This document shows, piece by piece, positions 26,726-33,610 of a DNA stretch of 64,000 nucleotides. A model generated the notes under the pieces. The model saw only the letters and a program-made list of their open reading frames with translations, did not search any database and was not told where the DNA came from. Every line of letters starts with the position of its first letter. Positions within the stretch are counted from its first letter, which is position 1. Location: positions 1-64,000 of the forward strand of contig NZ_SPSB01000002.1 in NCBI RefSeq assembly GCF_004571135.1, read 5' to 3'. The position numbers were made by a program, and so were the translations under genes. The DNA comes from Algoriphagus kandeliae. GTDB taxonomy: Bacteria > Bacteroidota > Bacteroidia > Cytophagales > Cyclobacteriaceae.

Positions 26726-26888
26726 ATTTATAATTTCTAAACCCCTAAAACCCCCTCAAAAACAGGGAAATAGAGCTATTTTCCTGAAAATCAATGTTTT
26801 TTTTGAATTCTAGAGCCCAATTACTTGCATCCAATGTTACCAAATTGTTAACTTTAAATTAACATTCTTAACATTAGGATAGAATTAA

Positions 26889-27725
26889 ATGCAAAAGTGG
26901 GTTTTATTATTTGGTTTGATCAGCCTGTTATCACTTTCTGTGATAGCGCAGGAAGGGTCTATCCAAACTGAAAAACTTCCTTTTGAATCTCCGACCGAAC
27001 AAGAATTTTGGAAGAAGGGTATTTCTGAAAATGACCAACTTTCTCTTTTAATGGCTGTCAGACCATCCGGTGAAGAACCTCTTGCAAAGTGGGAAGAGTT
27101 CTTGGCCAAATTGGATCAAAAATTCGAAAAGAAAGGAAAATCCTTGGCCTTTCTTCGCTATGCATTCCAAACTTCCCATCAGAAACTTTTCAAAAAATAC
27201 GAGCAACACGCTACTTTCAATCAAATGCTAAGTGAAGGAAAGTTTGATTGTGTGAGTGGAACTGCTGTGTTGGGACTACTATTGAATCGGTATGGATTTG
27301 ACCATGAAATTATAGAGACCGATTACCATGTTTTCAGCATCGTCAAGCTAGAAGAGAAACCAATCATCTTGGAAAGCACATTGAAAGTAGGAGGCATGAT
27401 TACCCGCCCATCGGAAGTCAAAAATTACCTCAATGCTTACAAACCAGAAGAAAGTGCTACCTACCTTTCTCTCAATCAGCGCATTGGTTCTTTGGATATT
27501 GATTACAGTGACAAGACTATTTTTAGGTCCATTAATCTTCGGGAATTAGCAGGTCTCCAATATTACAATGATGCCATTTTTCATTTCAACAGACAGGCTT
27601 ATCGAATTTCGGAGCAGCAGTTGGTAAAAGCCTATCAGCTTTATCCATCAGAGCGAATCGATGGCTTACGGGAATTGACTATAGACCAAGCCTACAAAAC
27701 TTTGGGTATTGACTTGAGGAAATAA
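26889..27725 (+). CDS. Secreted protein with transglutaminase-like Cys/His core
   Basis: 278 residues with a signal peptide ending VIAQ (about residue 20). The central stretch GKFDCVSGTAVLGLLLNRYG followed about 25 residues later by TDYHVFSIV has the spacing and context of a transglutaminase-like or SirB1-type domain (a Cys on a helix start, a His on the following strand). The C-terminal part looks TPR-like (NDAIFHFNRQAYRISEQQLVKAY). No activity can be asserted. A cluster of AATGTTA motifs sits directly upstream. Confidence 0.65.
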   Translation: MQKWVLLFGLISLLSLSVIAQEGSIQTEKLPFESPTEQEFWKKGISENDQLSLLMAVRPSGEEPLAKWEEFLAKLDQKFEKKGKSLAFLRYAFQTSHQKLFKKYEQHATFNQMLSEGKFDCVSGTAVLGLLLNRYGFDHEIIETDYHVFSIVKLEEKPIILESTLKVGGMITRPSEVKNYLNAYKPEESATYLSLNQRIGSLDIDYSDKTIFRSINLRELAGLQYYNDAIFHFNRQAYRISEQQLVKAYQLYPSERIDGLRELTIDQAYKTLGIDLRK

Positions 27726-27751
27726 AAAAGGCACCAATATTAATTAGTGCC
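27724..27751 (-). terminator. Minus-strand terminator of the slyD transcript
   Basis: Read on the minus strand: GGCAC/GTGCC stem with inner AAT/ATT pairing and then TTTTTT. The T-run is only on this strand, so it ends the transcript coming from slyD and the small downstream gene. Confidence 0.7.
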
Positions 27752-27819
27752 GATAAGACTGGATTTAATCACCCCCATAATTTTCCAGCCTGCTTGCCCT
27801 TGATTTAGAAAAATTTCCT

Positions 27820-27939
27820 TTACAACAAGAACACCAAGATAAAGAGTAATAGGGCTACTAGCCGAATAATGGTTAAAATACGATCCATAGTCATGGTGAA
27901 CGAACCGCCAAGGTAATTTACCATCCCAAAATGGTCCAT
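27820..27939 (-). CDS. Very small membrane peptide downstream of slyD
   Basis: 39 residues from ATG 27939; internal ATGs could start a 24-residue form. The C-terminal half is one uninterrupted hydrophobic segment (RILTIIRLVALLLFILVFLL) that runs to the stop. It lies 29 nt after the slyD stop on the same strand and upstream of a minus-strand terminator, so it is transcribed if slyD is. The alternative frame here needs a TTG start and looks less protein-like. Translation is unproven. Confidence 0.4.
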   Translation of the reverse strand: MDHFGMVNYLGGSFTMTMDRILTIIRLVALLLFILVFLL

Positions 27940-27968
27940 ACGGCAAATGCCCTATTTTCTAACAGTGC

Positions 27969-28481
27969 TTAGTGGTGATGGCCTCCTGGACCATGCGCAT
28001 GCCCATGTTCCAGTTCCTCAGGATCAGCATCTCGCACTCCTTCTATTTTACCTTCAAAATGTAAATCATATCCCGCAAGAGGGGGATTGAAATCCATGTG
28101 TACGCCTAAGTAATCAACCTTGATAATCTCCCCGCGCATTTGATTCCCCTGATCATCTTGCATGGGAATGACATTTCCAACTTTTAAAAGGTCGCGGTTT
28201 TTCTTTCCTTCTTCTTTGAAGTTTGACTTTGGAATGATCACTCTCTTTTCCTCAAAATAATCTCCATACCCATTTTCAAAGTCAATGAAAACCGAAAAAG
28301 AATCTCCGGCTTCCTTGCCAACAAGGGCTTCTTCCAATTTGGGAAGAATATGTTGATGCCCCATCAAAAAGGCGAAAGGTTGGTCCGAAGCTACCTCTTC
28401 ATAAAATTCCATCCCGGTTTCTCCGTCATCTACCATCAATCGATAGCTGATGGTGACTACTTTATCTTTTTCTGCTTTCAT
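27969..28481 (-). CDS. slyD: FKBP-type peptidyl-prolyl isomerase, SlyD-like
   Basis: 170 residues. The FKBP half-domains (VTISYRLMVDDGETG, FLMGHQHILPKLEEALVGKEAGD) flank an insert-in-flap domain (YGDYFEEKRVIIPKSNF through MDFNPPLAGYDLHFEGKI), the SlyD layout. The C-terminus is His-rich (EHGHAHGPGGHHH), as in nickel-binding SlyD. It assists protein folding and may buffer or deliver metal ions. It lies just upstream (5 nt) of nothing but its own start region; the Wzi-like gene ends 6 nt before its ATG on the same strand, so the genes probably share a transcript. Confidence 0.93.
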   Translation of the reverse strand: MKAEKDKVVTISYRLMVDDGETGMEFYEEVASDQPFAFLMGHQHILPKLEEALVGKEAGDSFSVFIDFENGYGDYFEEKRVIIPKSNFKEEGKKNRDLLKVGNVIPMQDDQGNQMRGEIIKVDYLGVHMDFNPPLAGYDLHFEGKIEGVRDADPEELEHGHAHGPGGHHH

Positions 28482-28486
28482 ATTGA

Positions 28487-30181
28487 TTATCTGAACAAAT
28501 AAGTCAAGCCGATCTGAGCAACGAAATTTTTCCGGTCATAGCCTGGAACAAAATATTGATCCGGTTGATTTTCCAAAAACCACTTGTAATTCAGCGTATT
28601 TACATATTGGAATCGACCATTGACCAATAGATTACCAACTCGCCAGTCAGCTACTAAAGAAGGAACTAAATCCACATATTTGTTCCGGAAATCTTTGGAA
28701 GCTTCATAGCGGTAGTAATAAAAATCATTGTTGTAAACGATTCGCTCCATTTGGAATCCAATGCGGTTCATTCCTCTTACCCAAGCGAATTCTACAAAGA
28801 GCTGATTACTTGCTGGACCATTCCCTACTCCCAAAACCTGCCCTTGATGCGTGTATCCATGTCGCACATGATCATGAATATACCAAGTTCGGAGCTGACG
28901 GATTTCTTCTCGGATAGTCTGCCCAGTTTGGGTCATTTCAGAACTGATCTGAAAATAATTCCCTGGTTTCCCCATGGCCATCAAATGAGAAAAACCAAAG
29001 GTAAAAGCTCTTCCTTTCTCTGGAGTGATTAGGAAATCATTGAATCGCCGGCTATTCCCCCTTGTTCCGTATTCTCCATAGAATTCAAAATGCCCCTCAG
29101 GGCTCAACCATCTGAAAAAGCCAGAAGAAAATTGCTGTCGTTTATCACGGATAGGATCATGAACATTCTCAGGACCTTTTCGACCATTGAAAATGGGTAA
29201 AATATCTCCCATCACTTTGACTTCATCCCTGTAGAGGTGGTTCGTGGCTCCATATCCCAAAAATAGCCCAGGAACCCATTTAGGCTGATATGTCAAAACT
29301 ATACCGGATAAATAGCGATCTCCATTTTCCCGCTTCGGAATATAGACGGGGTTTTCCTGAATAGAATAATCTGAATGAGGAGGAAGAAACTCGGTTGATT
29401 TTAGAAAACCACTAATGATTTGGCCTTCAAAGGATCCGATTTTGCTTTGGACTGGCTTTCTAGTATTGACCGTGAAATGAAAGAATCCCGGCGCATTATT
29501 TCCCAAAAGCAAGGAGTTTCTTCTTCCGGGACCCCACCACAGATTTTCTGTTGAGAATCCGATGGAAAATTCCTCCACATTGAACCTTAAACTGGACTGC
29601 CCTAGGTAAAATCGGTTAAATGCTTTGTCTCCAAAACGCTCGGGGGAGTCGATACGATTTAGGTATTCATAATAAAATAAAACCGTGGCCTGATGTTCAA
29701 TCGGAAAACCAATGTAGTCCTTGTTTTGAGCAACAAGAATTTCGGGCTGAAGTTGTAGAGTCCATTTTCCGAACTCGGCATATCCACCTAGGGATAATAT
29801 TTGTTGCAATCCTCTGTTTGGAATAAAAGCCCCATCATTCACTCCAAAGGCGTAGGTAGAATTGTATTGGGCTCGATAGATTGCCGGCATCAAAAGAAAC
29901 TTTCCTTTTCCTTCCGGACCAAAATTTCGATGAAAGCGGGATTGATCAAAATCTACGACCGAACTATCCAAATCGAAACCATGCTTGACACCAAAAGCTT
30001 CTGTGGGATATATCGGTCGCACCATCCAACTGGAACTTGAATCTACTCTTCCTAATAATTGGGCTCTACGCAGGTAATCATCCAAAACCGGCGTGCCTAG
30101 AGGAATGGTTTGAAGTAAAGCCTCTTCTGAAAAACCGAAAAGAAGCAAAAACAACAAGAAAAGTATTCGTCTTTGTAGCAT
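28487..30181 (-). CDS. Wzi-like outer-membrane capsule-assembly protein
   Basis: 564 residues from ATG 30181; longer versions would overlap the upstream lipoprotein gene. Signal peptide followed by a long beta-rich protein with many aromatic-ended strands, the motif NLWWGPGRRNSLLLGNNAPGF typical of the capsule assembly Wzi family, and a C-terminal strand ending LTYLFR (an outer-membrane barrel ending). Wzi is a beta-barrel that helps attach capsular polysaccharide to the cell surface. It sits between a lipoprotein gene (8 nt upstream) and slyD, probably one operon. Confidence 0.82.
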   Translation of the reverse strand: MLQRRILFLLFLLLFGFSEEALLQTIPLGTPVLDDYLRRAQLLGRVDSSSSWMVRPIYPTEAFGVKHGFDLDSSVVDFDQSRFHRNFGPEGKGKFLLMPAIYRAQYNSTYAFGVNDGAFIPNRGLQQILSLGGYAEFGKWTLQLQPEILVAQNKDYIGFPIEHQATVLFYYEYLNRIDSPERFGDKAFNRFYLGQSSLRFNVEEFSIGFSTENLWWGPGRRNSLLLGNNAPGFFHFTVNTRKPVQSKIGSFEGQIISGFLKSTEFLPPHSDYSIQENPVYIPKRENGDRYLSGIVLTYQPKWVPGLFLGYGATNHLYRDEVKVMGDILPIFNGRKGPENVHDPIRDKRQQFSSGFFRWLSPEGHFEFYGEYGTRGNSRRFNDFLITPEKGRAFTFGFSHLMAMGKPGNYFQISSEMTQTGQTIREEIRQLRTWYIHDHVRHGYTHQGQVLGVGNGPASNQLFVEFAWVRGMNRIGFQMERIVYNNDFYYYRYEASKDFRNKYVDLVPSLVADWRVGNLLVNGRFQYVNTLNYKWFLENQPDQYFVPGYDRKNFVAQIGLTYLFR

Positions 30182-30189
30182 GTTCTTTA

Positions 30190-30852
30190 TCAGTTTACAA
30201 CCAAAGCTTCGACTGTTACCCGAGCTAATGACCAAGATTCGTCACAGACTGGGTCTGGATTTTCTTCTTGTCTAAGTTCGCTGTTCCAGAATATTTTCAC
30301 CTCATTATTCGTGTGGGGAATAATCTCCTCAATTCTATAGCGGGTAGTGTAATTGGAAAAAGCGCCAAATAGGCACAAGCCAGGTAAATTGGTCTGAATG
30401 GCCCCGCTTTTCGGTATATTTTGTCTAAAAAAACTATTGGGAAAAGATTGGTACAAACAGAAAAGGGACTCACAAGGTGAATTGGAGAATGTAGTCCGAA
30501 AGATCTCCGTATTGTCCAATCCAAAAAACCAATAATCGGGACCCGAAATCCCATCATCAGGATTTCCATCCCAGCTGTCATGGACCAAAATTTCAGTGGT
30601 CACCTTCAGCATATTATGGGTAGGAAGATTTTCAAGTCGAACGGAGACTTCATCATTATGATAAAATCCTGCTACAGTATCCCTTTGAAAAATAAAGAGC
30701 TTGCCATTTTCGAATCCGGCCAGATCCAATGTGGAAAAGTTATTATCATACACCACTTCCGAACGTTCCAAGGTATCCGTACAGGCAGTCATTACGACGA
30801 ATATTCCTAATACAAAAACCCGGGAAGTTCTTCTCCAAAAAGCTGAAATCAT
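30190..30852 (-). CDS. Hypothetical lipoprotein
   Basis: 220 residues with a signal peptide and lipobox VMTAC (Cys about 24). The mature part is beta-rich with a motif HDSWDGNPDDGISGPDYW suggestive of a ligand- or metal-binding loop, and four other Cys (CESLFC, LCLF, VCDESW). It is the first gene of the transcript that continues with the Wzi-like gene. No family is recognised; a cell-surface binding role is a guess from the jelly-roll look. Confidence 0.75.
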   Translation of the reverse strand: MISAFWRRTSRVFVLGIFVVMTACTDTLERSEVVYDNNFSTLDLAGFENGKLFIFQRDTVAGFYHNDEVSVRLENLPTHNMLKVTTEILVHDSWDGNPDDGISGPDYWFFGLDNTEIFRTTFSNSPCESLFCLYQSFPNSFFRQNIPKSGAIQTNLPGLCLFGAFSNYTTRYRIEEIIPHTNNEVKIFWNSELRQEENPDPVCDESWSLARVTVEALVVN

Positions 30853-30952
30853 GAATAAGAATCAAATCTATGAATGACAAAGAAACAAAAAAGCAGCCAA
30901 AATTAGGGAAGGAATTCAGCGCAAATTATCGGGTAGCCTCTACTTAATTTTT

Positions 30953-30960
30953 TACTTTTG
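30953..30960 (+). promoter_or_regulatory. Perfect -7 element upstream of wecB
   Basis: TACTTTTG matches TAnnTTTG exactly and lies 21 nt upstream of the wecB start codon. I do not see a clean -33 TTG at the ideal distance. Confidence 0.35.
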
Positions 30961-30981
30961 AGGCAAAATTTGATCTGACAT

Positions 30982-32076
30982 ATGCCCACTTTTACAATTG
31001 TAGCCGGTGCTCGACCTAATTTTATGAAAATCGCACCAATCATACATCAGCTCCAAAAGCAAAAAGAGAAGAATCCCGCTATCAATTTTAGGCTTATCCA
31101 TACCGGACAGCATTATGATAAGAAAATGTCCGGGGACTTTTTTGATCAGTTGAATATCCCAGAACCAGATGCCAATTTGGGCGGAGGGGGCGGAACCCAA
31201 GCGGAACAAACTGCTGCTATCATGGTGGCTTTTGAAAAGGAATTGATGGAAAATCCAAGCGACTTAGTATTGGTGGTGGGAGATGTTACCAGCACCTTGG
31301 CTTGCTCTATTGCTGCCAAAAAGCTCTGTGTGGATGTTGCTCATGTGGAAGGTGGAATTCGCTCTGGAGACTTGACCATGCCGGAAGAAATCAATCGGAT
31401 GGTGACCGACTCCATCACTGATCATTTTTTTACAACTTCAGAGATCGCAAATCAAAACCTACGGAAGAGTGGATTTCCAGAAGAAAAAATTCATTTCGTA
31501 GGAAACACCATGATCGATACCCTTTTGGCACAAATGCCAAGATTTGAAAAGCCAGAGGGAGAAATCTTTTCCGATTTGCAAGCGGGAGAATATTTTGTAA
31601 TGACCATGCACCGCCCTGCTAATGTGGATCAGGAGCAAAAGCTTAAAGCCATGATTGATGCAATCTTGGAAGGAACGGCAGGCTTACCAATCATTTTCCC
31701 TGTTCATCCTAGAACGGCAAAAAATCTCCAAGCCATTGGGATCGCTGCTCCAAATCTTTTCATGTGTGAACCGCTCGGATACTTACAGTTTAATTACTTG
31801 GTCAAAAACGCAAAAGGAGTTATTACTGATTCGGGAGGAATTACGGAGGAAGCATCTGTAATGAATGTTCCTTGTATTACGCTCCGGGACAATACAGAAA
31901 GACCGGAAACCATCACCCTAGGAACAAACGAATTGGTAGGCACAGACCCAAGCAAACTCAAGCCCTATCTAGAAAAGATCATGGCTGGTCAGTGGAAAAA
32001 ATATCAGGGAATTCCATTGTGGGATGGAAAAACTGCTGAACGAATCGTAGACATTCTAATCAAGGAATACGCGTAA
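30982..32076 (+). CDS. wecB: UDP-N-acetylglucosamine 2-epimerase (non-hydrolysing)
   Basis: 364 residues, usual length. It interconverts UDP-GlcNAc and UDP-ManNAc for surface polysaccharide synthesis. Recognisable features are GARPNFMKIAPIIHQL, TGQHYDKKMSG, VVGDVTST (catalytic Asp), HVEGGIRSGD (catalytic Glu region), MPEEINR, TMHRPANVD and VITDSGGITEEA (sugar-nucleotide site). It overlaps the next gene by one nucleotide (TAATG), so the two are co-translated. Other polysaccharide genes are scattered elsewhere in the window, not adjacent. Confidence 0.97.
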   Translation: MPTFTIVAGARPNFMKIAPIIHQLQKQKEKNPAINFRLIHTGQHYDKKMSGDFFDQLNIPEPDANLGGGGGTQAEQTAAIMVAFEKELMENPSDLVLVVGDVTSTLACSIAAKKLCVDVAHVEGGIRSGDLTMPEEINRMVTDSITDHFFTTSEIANQNLRKSGFPEEKIHFVGNTMIDTLLAQMPRFEKPEGEIFSDLQAGEYFVMTMHRPANVDQEQKLKAMIDAILEGTAGLPIIFPVHPRTAKNLQAIGIAAPNLFMCEPLGYLQFNYLVKNAKGVITDSGGITEEASVMNVPCITLRDNTERPETITLGTNELVGTDPSKLKPYLEKIMAGQWKKYQGIPLWDGKTAERIVDILIKEYA

Positions 32077-32561
32077 TGAATAAACCTGATCGTATCGCTT
32101 ATTTGGTAGACAAACTCGGGATGCTGCCCCATCCGGAGGGAGGATTTTATGCAGAAACCTTTCGACACGAAATCAATATTCAAACGGATTCAGGTGAGCG
32201 GAACTTAAGTACGGTAATTTACTTTTTGCTGACTTCAGAAAATGTATCCAAATTTCACCGAATTAAGAGCGATGAACATTGGTTTTGGCATGAGGGAAGT
32301 CCGCTTAATGTTCACCTGTTGAACGCCCGAGGTCATCAAATTTTGCGACTTGGGCCTGTGGATAATCAGGATTGCCAACCTCAGCAACTCGTGCCAGCAA
32401 AAACCATTTTTGGAAGTTCAGTAGAAGAATCGGACTCTTATGCTTTGGTTTCTTGTGTGGTGGCTCCTGGATTTGACTTTCGCGATTTTGAGCTTTTCTC
32501 AGAAGATGAACTTCTGCAGGAATTTCCGAATGAGTCAGAGATTATCCGAAGACTAACATAG
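32076..32561 (+). CDS. Cupin-like DUF985 family protein
   Basis: 161 residues. The pattern LGMLPHPEGGFYAETFRH, STVIYFLLTSENVSKFHRIKSDEHWFWHEG and FDFRDFELFSEDELLQEFP is that of the DUF985 cupins, small beta-barrel proteins related to sugar-nucleotide isomerases. It begins inside the wecB stop (1-nt overlap), suggesting a link to amino-sugar metabolism, but the substrate is unknown. The His residues of the cupin motif are kept (FHRIKSDEHWFWHEG). Confidence 0.9.
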   Translation: MNKPDRIAYLVDKLGMLPHPEGGFYAETFRHEINIQTDSGERNLSTVIYFLLTSENVSKFHRIKSDEHWFWHEGSPLNVHLLNARGHQILRLGPVDNQDCQPQQLVPAKTIFGSSVEESDSYALVSCVVAPGFDFRDFELFSEDELLQEFPNESEIIRRLT

Positions 32562-32565
32562 TCAG

Positions 32566-33456
32566 TTACTCTCCCTCTTCGGAAAATTCACAACATTCCT
32601 CAGCTGTCTCGAGCTCGATTGTCAGATGTTCAAAATGATATTTTTTTAAGCAGGCTTTAACCTGATTTTTCACCTCAATCAATTCATCCAAGCCTTCTAT
32701 TTCCTTCAGCTTAATATGAGCGCTAAACACATGATGTTCTCCATCAAGGGACCAAATATGCATGTGATGAATGGATTGAATTTGCTTAAAGGACAGTAAC
32801 TCCTCCTCTATTTTCTCGCGATCCACATCCTCAGGATGACCTTGCAAAAAGACCATTAGGGTTTCCCGTAATCTCAACACCACATTGGAAAGGATAAACA
32901 TGCCGAAGCCTAAGGATAATGCCGGGTCGAGATAAGGGATGTCCCAGAAATTCAAAATCACTGAGGCTACCAAAATGGCAAACCACCCCAAAACATCCTC
33001 CAACAAGTGCCAGGAAACTACCCGTTCATTTAAGGATTTGCCATGGCTCATTTTCCATGCAGCAAAACCGTTCACCCCAACCCCGATAATCGCAAAAAGC
33101 AACATCCCCTGAGGATTGACCGCTTCCGGTTCGATAATTCTACCGATTGCTTCAATGATCACGTAGATCGACCCTACAATCAGGATTAGACTATTGAACA
33201 ATGCCCCTAATAGAGAAAAGCGTCTATAGCCAAAACTGAATGTACGCGTGGGTTTTTTCTTGGATTTAGCATCCAAATACCAAGCTGTCCCTAAGGAAAT
33301 ACTATCCCCCAAATCATGGATGGCATCGGAAACAATTGCCACAGAATTCACATAAAATCCCCCAATCAACTCAAAAATGGTAAAGCCCAAGTTCAGAAAA
33401 AATGCAGTCTTGAGGTTTTTACCCGATGAATGGTGATGATGTGAATGGTCTGCCAT
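32566..33456 (-). CDS. Cation diffusion facilitator (Zn/Co/Cd exporter)
   Basis: 296 residues, six hydrophobic segments and a cytoplasmic C-terminal domain (HMHIWSLDGEHHVFSAHIKL). The transport-site HxxxD pairs appear twice: HDLGD in SDAIHDLGDS and HLLED in the fifth segment. The N-terminus is His-rich (DHSHHHHSS). It exports divalent metals, most likely zinc, in exchange for protons. It ends with ECCEFSEEGE, possibly another metal-binding tail. Convergent with the DUF985 gene, with a gap of 4 nt. Confidence 0.93.
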   Translation of the reverse strand: MADHSHHHHSSGKNLKTAFFLNLGFTIFELIGGFYVNSVAIVSDAIHDLGDSISLGTAWYLDAKSKKKPTRTFSFGYRRFSLLGALFNSLILIVGSIYVIIEAIGRIIEPEAVNPQGMLLFAIIGVGVNGFAAWKMSHGKSLNERVVSWHLLEDVLGWFAILVASVILNFWDIPYLDPALSLGFGMFILSNVVLRLRETLMVFLQGHPEDVDREKIEEELLSFKQIQSIHHMHIWSLDGEHHVFSAHIKLKEIEGLDELIEVKNQVKACLKKYHFEHLTIELETAEECCEFSEEGE

Positions 33457-33551
33457 AAATCAAAAATGCTAAACAATCCCTTCTTTTATGAATTTGGACA
33501 ATTCTAGGGAAACAAACCAATGATGTGCTGAAAAACAAAAAGTTAAACCAT

Positions 33552-33587
33552 AAATAAAAAAGCCGACCCAATTTCTTGAGTCGGCTT
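33552..33587 (-). terminator. Terminator of the TonB-receptor gene
   Basis: Read on the minus strand: stem AAGCCGAC/GTCGGCTT (with inner CAA/TTG and one mismatch) followed by TTTTTTATTT, 24 nt after the stop of the TonB receptor. Confidence 0.85.
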
Positions 33588-33610
33588 ACTTTATACCTAT
33601 GAGCAATCAA

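Noticed and set aside
27740-27946. 68-codon minus-strand frame downstream of slyD
   Set aside because: Requires a TTG start; another frame with an ATG gives a more convincing hydrophobic peptide in the same place.
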